Source: Neorhizobium lilium (lineage in GTDB: Bacteria > Pseudomonadota > Alphaproteobacteria > Rhizobiales > Rhizobiaceae). From it: 64,000 nucleotides of DNA. Position numbers and translations under genes: made by a program. Under the pieces are notes generated by a model. That model saw only the letters and a program-made list of their open reading frames with translations. It searched no databases and was not told where the DNA came from. Positions 9,714 through 18,318 of this stretch are shown here, piece after piece. The stretch's first letter is position 1; every line of letters begins with the position of its first letter. The stretch lies in the NCBI RefSeq assembly GCF_004053875.1, contig NZ_SBIP01000002.1:372001-436000 (forward strand), written 5' to 3'.

Positions 9714-10688
9714 ATGAATTTCGCAAAGACGCTTGGACTGGCCTTTGGCATCGCTCTTGGCGCGACTGCCCTGCATGCTCAGGAAATAACCTTGCGATCC
9801 GCCGACATCCATCCGGATGGCTATCCGACGGTCGAAGCGGTCAAATACATGGGCGACCTGGTCTCCCAGCGCACCAAGGGCCGCATCAAGATCCAGGTCA
9901 TGAACAATTCGATGCTGGGCGGCGAGAAGGACACGATCGAACAGACGCGCTTCGGCGTCATCGACCTGAACCGTGTGAACGCGGCACCGTTCAACAACCT
10001 CGTGCCTCAGACCACCGTTCTCGGCCTGCCTTTCCTGTTCCGCTCGACCGACCACATGCACAAGGTCGTCGATGGCCCGATCGGTGACGAGATCCTGGCA
10101 GCCTTCGAACCGCACGGCCTGATCGGCCTCGCCTACTACGATTCAGGCGCCCGCTCCTTCTATACGACCAAGAAGCCGATCCAGAAGCTCGCCGACCTCA
10201 AGGGCATGAAGATCCGCGTCCAGCAGTCGGATCTCTGGATCGCCATGATGCAGGCGTTCGGTGCGAACCCAACGCCGATGCCAATGGGCGAGGTGTATTC
10301 TTCGCTCGAAACGGGCGTGGTCGATGGCGCGGAAAACAATTGGCCGTCCTACGAGTCCGCCCGCCACTACGAAATTGCCAAGAACTACACGCTCACCGAA
10401 CACTCGCTCAATCCGGAAATTCTGGTCATGTCCAAGATCTCCTGGGACAAGCTGACACCTGACGACCAGAAGGTCATTCGCCAGGCCGCCAAGGATTCGG
10501 TGGTGAAAATGCGTGAACTCTGGGTCGCACGCGAGAAGTCTGCCGAAGCCAAGGTTCGGGCGAGCGGCGTCAATGTGATCAGTGTCAACAAAGAGGAATT
10601 CTCGGCAGCCATGAAGCCCGTCTATGACAAGTTCGTCACGGACGCCAAGCAGAAGGCTCTTCTGGAGCAGATCCAGGCCGTCAAATAA
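9714..10688 (+). CDS. TRAP transporter substrate-binding protein (DctP family)
   Basis: 324 residues with a signal peptide ending at ALHAQ (residue 22). The mature part shows the DctP pattern: MLGGEKDTIEQ, GLPFLF, KGMKIRVQQS with the carboxylate-binding Arg, and GEVYSSLETGVVDGAENNW. It should bind a uronate or aldarate in the periplasm and deliver it to the DctQM membrane pair encoded next. A strong GAGGAGG ribosome site precedes ATG 9714. A hairpin directly after the stop probably lets the binding protein be made in excess over the membrane subunits. Ligand identity comes from context. Confidence 0.93.
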   Translation: MNFAKTLGLAFGIALGATALHAQEITLRSADIHPDGYPTVEAVKYMGDLVSQRTKGRIKIQVMNNSMLGGEKDTIEQTRFGVIDLNRVNAAPFNNLVPQTTVLGLPFLFRSTDHMHKVVDGPIGDEILAAFEPHGLIGLAYYDSGARSFYTTKKPIQKLADLKGMKIRVQQSDLWIAMMQAFGANPTPMPMGEVYSSLETGVVDGAENNWPSYESARHYEIAKNYTLTEHSLNPEILVMSKISWDKLTPDDQKVIRQAAKDSVVKMRELWVAREKSAEAKVRASGVNVISVNKEEFSAAMKPVYDKFVTDAKQKALLEQIQAVK

Positions 10689-10700
10689 ATCAGAAGACAG

Positions 10701-10733
10701 AAGCCGGTCCCCAAACATGAGGACCGGCTTTTC
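10701..10733 (+). terminator. Intra-operon hairpin after the TRAP binding-protein gene
   Basis: AAGCCGGTCC (10701-10710) pairs perfectly with GGACCGGCTT (10721-10730) around a 10-base loop, followed by TTTC. It has the form of an intrinsic terminator but sits inside the operon, so partial read-through or 3'-end protection of the dctP message is likely. Confidence 0.75.
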
Positions 10734-10777
10734 ATTTCCGGCATTGGGGAAATTGCTGGGTCTTGGAGGACAGGGAC

Positions 10778-11299
10778 ATGTTGAATTTCATGCGGATCAT
10801 CCGGCCCATCACGGCCGGCATAAGCCGCCTACTACTCTATATCGCCGGCATTGGTCTCGTCGTCATGACGCTGATCGTCGGTTGGCAGGTCTTTGGCCGC
10901 TATATATTGAACGACTCGCCTAGTTGGTCGGAGCCGCTCTCCCTTCACTTGATGTCGTGGTTCATCATGCTCGGGGCCGCAGTTGGCGTGCGCGAGAGTG
11001 TCCATCTGGGACTGGATGTGGTCCGCTACATGATGCCGCCTGCCATCCAGAAAGCGATGGATCTGATCAGCCTCGGCCTCATCATCCTGTTTGGCATCGG
11101 CATGACATATTACTCAGTTCTTCTGTCGACCGGCACATGGTCAGCCACCATTCCCGTCCTCGGCTGGCCGGGCGGCGTCGATTTCTTCCCGATGATCGCT
11201 GGCGGTGTAATGATCTCCGTGTTCGCCCTAGAACGCTTCATTGATGTCGCTGTGGGCGAGGAAATCGCTGCCGATGTCCTCGTGCAGGAGGCTGCGTAA
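10778..11299 (+). CDS. TRAP transporter small membrane subunit (DctQ family)
   Basis: 173 residues with four predicted transmembrane helices, the DctQ arrangement. Landmarks are GWQVFGRYILNDSPSWSEPLSLHLMSWFIMLGAAVGVRE, with the conserved WSEE-like segment, and PVLGWPGGVDFFPMI near helix 4. It pairs with DctM in the inner membrane for ion-coupled uptake. ATG 10778 is chosen because GGAGGA lies seven bases upstream. The stop overlaps the dctM start (TAATG). Confidence 0.9.
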   Translation: MLNFMRIIRPITAGISRLLLYIAGIGLVVMTLIVGWQVFGRYILNDSPSWSEPLSLHLMSWFIMLGAAVGVRESVHLGLDVVRYMMPPAIQKAMDLISLGLIILFGIGMTYYSVLLSTGTWSATIPVLGWPGGVDFFPMIAGGVMISVFALERFIDVAVGEEIAADVLVQEAA

Positions 11300-12579
11300 T
11301 GGCCTATACGATCCTCTTCGGCGTCTTCACCCTCCTGATGCTGATCGGCATGCCGATCGCATTCTGCCTCGGCATCGCATCCCTGGCCACGGTCCTCTAC
11401 ATGGGCCTTCCGCCGATTGTGGTCTTCCAGCAGATGAACTCGGGCATGAACGTGTTCGCGATGATGGCAATCCCGTTCTTCATCTTCGCCGGCGACCTTA
11501 TGGTACGCGGCGGCATCGCCACCCGCCTCATTCGATTTGCAGCCGGCCTGGTCGGCCATATGCGCGGTGGCCTTGGCCAGGTAAACGTCGTTGCCTCGAC
11601 ACTCTTCGGCGGAATTTCCGGCTCAGCTGTGGCCGATGCTTCCGCCGTCGGTGGCCTGATGATCCCGCAAATGGCGGCGCGCGGTTATGACAGGGACTAC
11701 GCGGTCAACGTGACGGCCAACGCCGCTATCATTGCCTTGATGATCCCGCCCTCGCACAATATGATCCTTTACTCCATCGCAGCCGGCGGCAATGTCTCGG
11801 TCGCCGATCTCTTCACCGCCGGCATCATACCAGGCCTGCTTCTGGCTGCAGCGCTGATGGTCACGGCCTGGTGGGTTGCAGTCAAGCGCGGCTATCCGGC
11901 CGATCCCTTCCCGGGATTTGCCCGCGTTGGATATTACTTTCTAGCCTCGCTGCCGGGCATCCTGCTGATCGCCATCATCTTCGGCGGCGTCCGCTCCGGT
12001 GTGTTCACAGCCACGGAAAGCTCCTGCATTGCCGTTCTCTACGCGCTGCTGGTTGCCATGCTCGTCTACCGCGAACTGAACTGGGAAGGCTTCATCGAAG
12101 CCGTCATGGGCGCGGTACGCACCACTGCCATGGTTCTTCTCGTCATCGGCACCGCTGCGTCCTTCGGCTGGCTGATGGCATTCCTGCAGGTTCAGACCCT
12201 GATCATCGCGGCCATCAGCGCGCTCTCGGACAATCCGATCGTCGTGCTGCTGATGATCAACGTCATCCTGCTGGTTCTCGGCACCTTCATGGACATGGCG
12301 CCCATGGTCATCATCGCGACGCCCATCCTGTTGCCGGTCGTCAAGGCTTTCGGAATCGACCCGGTCCATTTCGGCGTCATCATGATCCTGAACGCCGGCA
12401 TCGGTCTCAACACGCCGCCGGTCGGAACCGTGCTTTTCGTGAGTTGCGCCGTTGGTGGGATTTCCATACGAGAAGCAATGCGGACGATCTGGCCCTTCTT
12501 CGGCGCCAGCGTCGCCGTGCTGCTGCTCGTCACCTACATCCCGGCGCTATCGCTGTGGCTGCCGGGCGTATTCAGGTAA
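11299..12579 (+). CDS. TRAP transporter large permease (DctM family)
   Basis: 426 residues, about 12 hydrophobic segments, with DctM marks such as GMPIAFCLGIASL, the ISGSAVADASAVGGLMIP loop and GLNTPPVG. It forms the translocation path of a probable hexuronate or hexarate importer with the two preceding subunits. It is the last gene of the kdgD operon; a hairpin follows 26 bases after the stop. The TRAP family uses an Na+ or H+ gradient rather than ATP. Confidence 0.93.
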   Translation: MAYTILFGVFTLLMLIGMPIAFCLGIASLATVLYMGLPPIVVFQQMNSGMNVFAMMAIPFFIFAGDLMVRGGIATRLIRFAAGLVGHMRGGLGQVNVVASTLFGGISGSAVADASAVGGLMIPQMAARGYDRDYAVNVTANAAIIALMIPPSHNMILYSIAAGGNVSVADLFTAGIIPGLLLAAALMVTAWWVAVKRGYPADPFPGFARVGYYFLASLPGILLIAIIFGGVRSGVFTATESSCIAVLYALLVAMLVYRELNWEGFIEAVMGAVRTTAMVLLVIGTAASFGWLMAFLQVQTLIIAAISALSDNPIVVLLMINVILLVLGTFMDMAPMVIIATPILLPVVKAFGIDPVHFGVIMILNAGIGLNTPPVGTVLFVSCAVGGISIREAMRTIWPFFGASVAVLLLVTYIPALSLWLPGVFR

Positions 12580-12604
12580 GGCATGCAGCTGCCGGCATAC
12601 ACCA

Positions 12605-12628
12605 AGGTCCCGCCCTCGTGCGGGACCT
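12605..12628 (+). terminator. Hairpin after the TRAP permease gene
   Basis: AGGTCCCGC (12605-12613) pairs with GCGGGACCT (12620-12628) around a six-base loop. The downstream T tract is poor, so termination efficiency is uncertain. Confidence 0.5.
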
Positions 12629-12699
12629 CTCCGTTTCCGCTTTCTCCTTTCGGCAAGCGAGGCTAAGGTCCAGCCTTTGCTTCGTTCTGGATGATTGCT

Positions 12700-13935
12700 A
12701 TGACCGATTCCGTAACCGACCGCTTCCTGCGCTATGTCGTCATCGACACCCAGTCGGACGCCCGCTCCCCGACACAACCCTCCACAGCCAAGCAGCTTAC
12801 GCTCGGCCGACTGCTGGTCGAGGAACTGCTGGCCATCGGCATTACCGACGCGCATCTGGACGAGCACGGCTATGTCTACGCGACCATCCCCGCCAATAGC
12901 GGCAAGAACAATGTGCCGGTGATCTGCCTCTGCGCCCACATGGATACGGCTCCGGATTTCAGCGGAACCAATGTGAAGCCGCAGGTGATCAGGAATTACC
13001 AGGGCGGCGACATCGCCCTCCCGGGCAACCCGCAGCGCATCATCCGCACGAGCGAGCACCCGGAACTCAAGAACCAGATCGGCAACGACATCATTACCTC
13101 GGACGGTACGACGCTGCTGGGCGCCGACGACAAGGCCGGCCTTGCCGAGATAGTCACTGCTGCCGAGATCCTGATGAACAATCCCGACATCAAGCACGGC
13201 GCCATCCGCATTCTCTTCACGCCGGATGAGGAAATCGCCCGCGGTGTCGAAAAGGTGGACCTGAAGAAGCTGGGGGCCGATTTCGGCTACACGCTGGATG
13301 GCGAAACCGCCGGGACTGTCGAAGACGAGACCTTCTCCGCGGACTCGGTCGAAATCTCCATAACCGGGGTAGCCATTCATCCGGGTTTCGCGTTCGGTCG
13401 CATGGAAAATGCCATTCGCATAGCGGGCGCTATCGTGGACCGGTTGCCGAAGCATATGGCGCCGGAAACCACGCAGGGCAAGCAGGGTTTCATCCATCCC
13501 ACGGAAATTTCCGGGGCCATGGAAAAAGCCAGCATCAGCCTGATCATCAGGGACTTCACCGAAGCCGGGCTCGTATCGAAGGAAGAAACCTTGGAGGCGA
13601 TTTTGCGCGACGTGCTTCAGAGCTATCCCGGCTCGCGCTACAAATTCACCGTTTCGCAGCAGTACCGCAACATGAAGCTCGTTCTCGACAAGCATCCGCA
13701 GGTCGTGGAAAACGCGTTGGAGGCCGTGCGCCGCGCCGGAATGGCACCGGTGCGCGGCAGCATTCGCGGGGGCACCGACGGCTCCCGCCTATCTTTCATG
13801 GGGCTCCCCTGCCCCAACATCTTCGCCGGCGGCCATGCCTTCCATTCGCCGCTGGAATGGGTCAGCAGCCAGGATATGGAGAAGGCTGTCGATACCGTAA
13901 TCGAGCTGGCAAAGCTGTGGGAAGAGCAGGCCTGA
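12700..13935 (+). CDS. pepT: Peptidase T (tripeptide aminopeptidase, M20B)
   Basis: 411 residues, the usual PepT length. It removes the N-terminal residue of tripeptides in the cytosol using two zinc ions. The metal-site motifs are all present: AHMDTAPD, GADDKAGLAE, PDEEIARG, LDGE and AGGHAFHSPLEWV, with the dimerisation domain in between. ATG 12700 gives an N-terminus (TDRFLRYVVIDTQS) that lines up with known PepT; ATG 12691 in frame would add three residues. No strong ribosome site is seen for either. The gene stands alone after the TRAP operon hairpin. Confidence 0.93.
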   Translation: MTDSVTDRFLRYVVIDTQSDARSPTQPSTAKQLTLGRLLVEELLAIGITDAHLDEHGYVYATIPANSGKNNVPVICLCAHMDTAPDFSGTNVKPQVIRNYQGGDIALPGNPQRIIRTSEHPELKNQIGNDIITSDGTTLLGADDKAGLAEIVTAAEILMNNPDIKHGAIRILFTPDEEIARGVEKVDLKKLGADFGYTLDGETAGTVEDETFSADSVEISITGVAIHPGFAFGRMENAIRIAGAIVDRLPKHMAPETTQGKQGFIHPTEISGAMEKASISLIIRDFTEAGLVSKEETLEAILRDVLQSYPGSRYKFTVSQQYRNMKLVLDKHPQVVENALEAVRRAGMAPVRGSIRGGTDGSRLSFMGLPCPNIFAGGHAFHSPLEWVSSQDMEKAVDTVIELAKLWEEQA

Positions 13936-13958
13936 AGAAGCGCCTCCGGCCGTAAGCG

Positions 13959-14477
13959 CTACTGCATGGATATATCACCCAGCTCTTCAGAAAGCGCCTT
14001 GCGCGCGCGGTTGACGCGGCTCTTCACTGTGCCCACCTCGCAATTGCAGATCCGCGCCGTCTCGTCATAGCTTGTTCCCATCGCGATCAACACGAGCGGT
14101 TCGCGTACCCGTGGCGGCAAGCGCTCGAGGGCGGATTGCATTTCGTTGCGACGAACAGCCCAGTCTTGCGGCGGAGCAACGGACAATTTTGCGATCATCC
14201 CGTCTTCCATACCCACATGTTCCCTCTGGCGAACCCGGTATGACGTGCAGAAGGTGTTGCGCATGATGGTGAAGAGCCAGGACTTCAACGCTGTTCCAGG
14301 CTGGAATTGCGGTGCTGCATTCAGCGCGCGGGTCAGGGTTTCCTGTACGAGATCGTCCACATCCTCGCTGCTGCCGACAAGCCGGCGTGCAAAACGACGG
14401 AGCGCCGGGATCTGAGCTTCGACACCTTTCTCTACAGCATTGAAATGGCTCATCCGTTCCGGGCGGAAACTTGTCAT
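13959..14477 (-). CDS. ECF-family RNA polymerase sigma factor
   Basis: 172 residues with region 2 (RRFARRLVGSSEDVDDLVQETLTRAL, then LKSWLFTIMRNTF) and region 4 (RLPPRVREPLVLIAMGTSYDETARICNCEVGTVKSRVNRARKAL). Its general look is close to the EcfG-like alphaproteobacterial sigma factors of the general stress response, but no NepR or PhyR gene is beside it. ATG 14477 is preferred: GGAGA lies six bases upstream, while the ATG at 14483 directly abuts it. The gene is convergent with pepT and divergent from the DnaJ-like gene. Confidence 0.85.
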   Translation of the reverse strand: MTSFRPERMSHFNAVEKGVEAQIPALRRFARRLVGSSEDVDDLVQETLTRALNAAPQFQPGTALKSWLFTIMRNTFCTSYRVRQREHVGMEDGMIAKLSVAPPQDWAVRRNEMQSALERLPPRVREPLVLIAMGTSYDETARICNCEVGTVKSRVNRARKALSEELGDISMQ

Positions 14478-14897
14478 ACACATTCTCCATTGTTGCAGAG
14501 AGAACGCGACCTCCAGACCTATGTTGCTGTACGTAAACGTACCGAACTACATTTCCCGCGCAGCATCAGGATCGGCATGAGAAGAGGAGGCATAACTTTC
14601 CTGCAACCTCCGTATGAGCGTCGCCTGCTTGAATCGTGACGGTCTGCTTCTTAACTCTGAGGTGCCGGTTGCCTGAGGGGACCGGCCAGGGTGAGCCAGG
14701 ACCTGTGCTTGCCGGCCATGTTGCTCGAAGAGGATATGGAAATGACACGAGACGATCTGACCATGAACACATCTCCGGGCCTGCGGGCCAACAATCTCGG
14801 ATGCACGGCCCATTCCCGTCGCCGATCCGGGCGCTGGAAGCAGGGCTGAGACCCGAGCATTTCCGCCTGAGAATTCGCACTGCGTCTGGAGATAAAG
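14478..14897. other. 420-base divergent intergenic region
   Basis: Separates the ECF sigma gene from the dnaJ-like gene. It holds an inverted repeat at 14529-14542 and a possible 43-codon frame at 14718-14849 that I do not call. No clear promoter boxes are recognised. Confidence 0.4.
14529..14542. repeat. Perfect inverted repeat upstream of the ECF sigma gene
   Basis: GTACGT (14529-14534) and ACGTAC (14537-14542) flank two bases. Lying about 50 bases upstream of the sigma-factor start, it could be an operator, but no regulator is identified. Confidence 0.35.
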
Positions 14898-15809
14898 ATG
14901 AGGACTGATCCCTATGACATATTGGGTGTGAGTCGTAGCGCCACCCAAAAGGATGTGCAGGCTGCGTTCCGCAAGCTTGCCAAGAAATACCATCCCGACC
15001 TTAACCCGGGGAATGCAAAGGCTGAAGCTCTGTTCAAGGAGATCACCGCCGCCCACGAAATCCTTGGAGACGAGGACAAGCGAGGTCGGTTCGACCGCGG
15101 CGAGATCGACATCAACGGAGCCGAACAGGCGCCACGCTTCCATCGCAGCCGCGCCACGGCTGATGGCCCTGGCGCCGGCCCATTCGGCACGGAAGGTTTT
15201 GCCGATATCGGCGGCTTCGAGGACGTCTTTGCAAGCTTCATGAACCGCCGCACCGGCGGCAACGGGTTTGCCGGCAAGGGAAGCGACATGCACTTCTCCA
15301 TGGATGTGGAGTTTCTGGATGCCATCAACGGCGCCACACGAACCGTTACCCTGCCGGGTGGGCAGAACCTGGATGTGAAGATTCCTGCCGGCACACGCGA
15401 TGGCCAGACGCTGCGCCTGCGCGGCAAGGGCAGTCTGGGCTCGGGCGGCAGCGCTCCCGGTGACGCCTTGATTGACGTTCGGGTGAAGCCTCATCCATTC
15501 TTCAAGCGGGACGAAGACGACATCCGCATCGAGCTGCCGATTACCGTGGCGGAGGCAGTGCTTGGCGGAAAAGTGAAGGTGCCCACGTTGACCGGCTTCG
15601 TGAACCTGACGCTGAAACCTCACTCCGATTCCGGCACGGTCTTACGCCTGCGCGGCAAGGGTGTCGCACGACGCGATGGAGGGCGTGGCGACATGCTGGT
15701 GACGCTGAAGATAGTGCTTCCGGAAAGTCCGGATCCGGAGCTCTCCGCTCTGATGGAGAACTGGAGCCACAGGAACACGACAGACCCACGCCGACACATG
15801 ACGGTTTGA
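14898..15809 (+). CDS. DnaJ-class (CbpA-like) co-chaperone
   Basis: 303 residues. The J domain covers residues 4-70 with the HPD signature in KKYHPDLNPG; a Gly/Phe-poor linker follows, then the two C-terminal peptide-binding barrels (FSMDVEFLDAINGATRTVTLPGG, LRLRGKGSLGSGG, GDALIDVRVKPHPFFKRDEDDI). The Cys-rich zinc domain of DnaJ is absent, so this is a type II/CbpA-like protein that stimulates DnaK. GGAGATAAAG precedes ATG 14898. It is convergent with the DUF2177 gene. Confidence 0.9.
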   Translation: MRTDPYDILGVSRSATQKDVQAAFRKLAKKYHPDLNPGNAKAEALFKEITAAHEILGDEDKRGRFDRGEIDINGAEQAPRFHRSRATADGPGAGPFGTEGFADIGGFEDVFASFMNRRTGGNGFAGKGSDMHFSMDVEFLDAINGATRTVTLPGGQNLDVKIPAGTRDGQTLRLRGKGSLGSGGSAPGDALIDVRVKPHPFFKRDEDDIRIELPITVAEAVLGGKVKVPTLTGFVNLTLKPHSDSGTVLRLRGKGVARRDGGRGDMLVTLKIVLPESPDPELSALMENWSHRNTTDPRRHMTV

Positions 15810-15844
15810 TTTGTTCAGCGAGATTTTGCCGTCCTTGGGGCCGG

Positions 15845-16252
15845 TCAAGCGGCTCCCATCATTTGGACCGCAGCATAGCCGCAGACCGCGGCCACAGAGG
15901 AGATAAAGGCGCCCCAAGCCATGTCTACTGCGCTCATCGTCACTGACCATCCTTTGACCGTAGCGAGGTTGGTCATGTCATAGGTCCCGTAGGCGATAAG
16001 GCCGAACAGCGCACCGGCAAATGCGGCTGTGGGCCACCCGCCACCTACGGCCAAGGCCGGAGCAACCGCAAAATACACCAGGCCAATCAGATAGAGCAGG
16101 TAGAACAGGCCCGCCGCACTGAAATTCGGGCGATCGCGCATCAACGGCCCCATCCACTGGCGATACCAGGCTCGGGCAACAAGCCCCAGCCACAGACAGT
16201 CAAGACCAAGGAAAACGATCGCCGTCGCGACATAAGCTATCAGATAGGTCAT
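15845..16252 (-). CDS. DUF2177 integral membrane protein
   Basis: 135 residues with four hydrophobic helices and features of DUF2177: LDCLWLGLVARAWYRQWMG near the N-terminus and IAYGTYDMTNLATVKGW in the third segment. Function is unknown. It lies nine bases downstream of chrR on the same strand, so it is probably in the RpoE-ChrR transcription unit and may be a target of that sigma factor. Confidence 0.85.
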   Translation of the reverse strand: MTYLIAYVATAIVFLGLDCLWLGLVARAWYRQWMGPLMRDRPNFSAAGLFYLLYLIGLVYFAVAPALAVGGGWPTAAFAGALFGLIAYGTYDMTNLATVKGWSVTMSAVDMAWGAFISSVAAVCGYAAVQMMGAA

Positions 16253-16261
16253 CGATTGGTC

Positions 16262-16921
16262 CTAGATCTTCAGGATCGGCTGGATGAGCCGGACGATCCA
16301 GCTGCTGAACTTGAGCGGCGCCTCGGTCACGGCCAGGCAGACGCAGTCTTCGCCGGGTGAGGCCTTTGGCGTATGGAGCAGGCTGTCATCCGCCTCCTCA
16401 ACGTCGCCCCGTCCGAAGAGCTCGTCGCCATCGTAAAAGCTTCCCGACAGAACAAGCGTAAGCTCTTTGCCAACATGCGTGTGCTCAGGCACGGGTTTGC
16501 CCGCCGGGATGCGCAAGAGCCGCACCTGGGTGGTCGGATCCGCAGTCTCTATCCGTAGATGATAGGCGCCGAGCCCGAGCGCCTGCCACTTCACATCGGC
16601 AAGGTCCGCACCGACATAGGATCTTAATGGCTCCGGAAACACCAGCGCGTCCTTCTGCGGAGCCGCGGGCTTCGGCTTGACCTCTTCGATCCGAATGCCT
16701 TCAAGCCGCTGCTTCATTCTCGCCCAGGAATCCTCCGGAACATCATGCGGCTCGACCTTTTCGAGAAGCGCACCTGCGGCTCCTTCCATTGCCGAAAGGC
16801 GGCGACGGCAAGACGGGCACAGCGCCATATGCGTCGCCATGACGAGGCTCCAGCCCTCTGTCAGATTGCCTGCCGCATAATCCAGCAACAGCTCGTCGCT
16901 CAGATGATGATTGATCTTCAT
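16262..16921 (-). CDS. chrR: ChrR-type zinc anti-sigma factor with cupin domain
   Basis: 219 residues. The N-terminal anti-sigma domain has HMALCPSC (HxxxCxxC zinc site) and an earlier conserved His in KINHHLSDELLLDYAAGNL. The C-terminal cupin carries EHTHVGKELTLVLSGSF and a late His in SLLHTP. In Rhodobacter ChrR holds RpoE inactive until singlet oxygen or organic peroxide triggers its turnover. The start overlaps the stop of the sigma gene (ATGA), as expected of a sigma/anti-sigma pair. Confidence 0.92.
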   Translation of the reverse strand: MKINHHLSDELLLDYAAGNLTEGWSLVMATHMALCPSCRRRLSAMEGAAGALLEKVEPHDVPEDSWARMKQRLEGIRIEEVKPKPAAPQKDALVFPEPLRSYVGADLADVKWQALGLGAYHLRIETADPTTQVRLLRIPAGKPVPEHTHVGKELTLVLSGSFYDGDELFGRGDVEEADDSLLHTPKASPGEDCVCLAVTEAPLKFSSWIVRLIQPILKI

Positions 16922-17502
16922 CGACGCCCCTCCAGCGCCGCGCGGAGCTTCTCGAAGGCGAGCCTGATGCGGGATTTCACCGTGCCCAGCGGAAGCCCGA
17001 GCTCACTCGCAATGGTCGAGTGGGAGACGTCGTCGAAAAACGCCCGCTTCAGCACGTCAAGTTGATCGGGCGGCAGCGTTGCCATAGCCTGTCGCAGCAG
17101 GGCTGCATCCTGCACCTGCTCGAACGCCACATCGGCCGACGGAACGTCATCAGTGACGAAGGCCGGGTCCTGCGGATCGAAAGAAGGGCGGCGGCGGCGA
17201 TAAAAGTCGATCCGGATATTTCTCGCAATGGTGAAGATCCAGGCAGAAACATTCCCCCGCTCCGGATCGAACTGTTCGGCCTTGTTCCAGACCGACACCA
17301 TGGTTTCCTGCATAAGTTCTTCCGCTACTTGCCTGTCACCCGTCTTCATCGCCATGAAGCTGCGAACGCGCGGCGCATAGAAGCGGAACAAGGCCTCGAA
17401 AGCCTCGATGCTGCGATCGCTTGCGACGGCCTTTAACAGGCGCGCCATCTCGCCGTTGGACAGGATCTGGTTCGATGTCTGGGTCAAATTCGGATTGGTC
17501 AC
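16918..17502 (-). CDS. rpoE: RpoE-type ECF sigma factor (ECF11, ChrR partner)
   Basis: Sigma region 2 (SIEAFEALFRFYAPRVRSFM, VAEELMQETMVSVWNKAEQFDPERGNVSAWIFTIARNIRIDFYRRRR) and region 4 (TLPPDQLDVLKRAFFDDVSHSTIASELGLPLGTVKSRIRLAFEKLRAAL) are complete. With ChrR encoded next, it should direct the photo-oxidative stress response. The frame is open up to ATG 17595, but a RpoE-like promoter at 17600-17630 would start transcription at about that ATG, so I place the start at GTG 17502 (194 residues). ATG 17448 is also possible; neither has a strong ribosome site. Confidence 0.85.
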   Translation of the reverse strand: MTNPNLTQTSNQILSNGEMARLLKAVASDRSIEAFEALFRFYAPRVRSFMAMKTGDRQVAEELMQETMVSVWNKAEQFDPERGNVSAWIFTIARNIRIDFYRRRRPSFDPQDPAFVTDDVPSADVAFEQVQDAALLRQAMATLPPDQLDVLKRAFFDDVSHSTIASELGLPLGTVKSRIRLAFEKLRAALEGRR

Positions 17503-17599
17503 CCTCAAAGCACGTACGGAAGATGCGCGAGCCCTAAGGGGCGCAGGCACATCTTTGTGACATGTATTAGCTTCAAGAGGAATATCCAGGCTCATGGCG

Positions 17600-17630
17600 A
17601 TGTTAACGGCACGGTGCCGTGCCTGGATCA
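17600..17630 (-). promoter_or_regulatory. Candidate RpoE-dependent promoter of rpoE-chrR
   Basis: On the minus strand TGATCC (17625-17630) is followed after 19 bases by TAACAT (17600-17605). TGATCC as -35 element with a TAA-type -10 is the pattern known for Rhodobacter RpoE (ECF11) promoters, suggesting autoregulation. The spacer contains a perfect dyad, CGGCAC-G-GTGCCG. Confidence 0.55.
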
Positions 17631-17679
17631 GCGCAATCGGAAAATAATGCAGTCGTGGCTCAGAATCCGAATCTGCCGT

Positions 17680-18318
17680 TCAATCGTCAACCGTCCAATT
17701 CGTCAGGACAAGGTCTGCTCCGGCAGACTGCGACAGAACCAGCCGCACGTTCGGAAGGTCGTTGCCATGGAGCTTGGTTTCCAGCGCATCACCTGAAAGG
17801 CCGTAATGGTGCCAGCGGGCGGTCAGCCGTTTTTCCAGTTCTTCGACCGGAGGCGCCAGCGCTATGGCGTAATCGAAGAGAGGGCGGAGCTCTTTCCATC
17901 GATCCTGCTGCAGAAGCAGGTAATTTCCTTCCACCACAACAAAGCGGCAGGCGGAAGGAATGGCCCGGGCGGCGGCAATGGCAAGCTCCCGGCTGCGGTC
18001 AAAGACGGGAACCAGTATCTCCTGCTCACCCAGCCTTGCAGCACGCAGGATATCGGTGAAGCCCCTAACGTCGAAAGATTCCGGGGCGCCCTTGCGAGGC
18101 AGTATGCCCTTCTCTTCCAGCACGGCATTGTCCATGTGGAAACCGTCCATGGGCAGGACCTCGGCCGCCTCTCCGAGCGCGGTGAGATGAGCAGCCACCG
18201 CATCGGCAAGCGTCGATTTCCCGGCCCCCGGCGGGCCGGCAACGCCAACCAGGAAACGGCTGGCACCGCCGGCCCGCTTCAGGATGCCGTTGCAGAGGTC
18301 ATCGATCGTTACAGTCAT
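17680..18318 (-). CDS. frcK: FrcK, P-loop kinase-like protein of the fructose transport operon
   Basis: 212 residues of the uridine kinase/pantothenate kinase-like P-loop fold: Walker A GPPGAGKST at about residue 29, then MDGFHMDN, RKGAPESFDVRGF and a VVVEGNYLLL Walker B-like strand. It is the last gene of frcBCAK; in Sinorhizobium meliloti frcK belongs to the fructose ABC transporter operon and encodes a putative kinase. It probably phosphorylates the imported sugar, which is inference. Its start overlaps the frcA stop by four bases. Confidence 0.85.
   Translation of the reverse strand: MTVTIDDLCNGILKRAGGASRFLVGVAGPPGAGKSTLADAVAAHLTALGEAAEVLPMDGFHMDNAVLEEKGILPRKGAPESFDVRGFTDILRAARLGEQEILVPVFDRSRELAIAAARAIPSACRFVVVEGNYLLLQQDRWKELRPLFDYAIALAPPVEELEKRLTARWHHYGLSGDALETKLHGNDLPNVRLVLSQSAGADLVLTNWTVDD

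Noticed and set aside
14718-14849. 43-codon frame upstream of the dnaJ-like gene
   Set aside because: No ribosome site and no recognisable pattern; retained only as part of the intergenic description.
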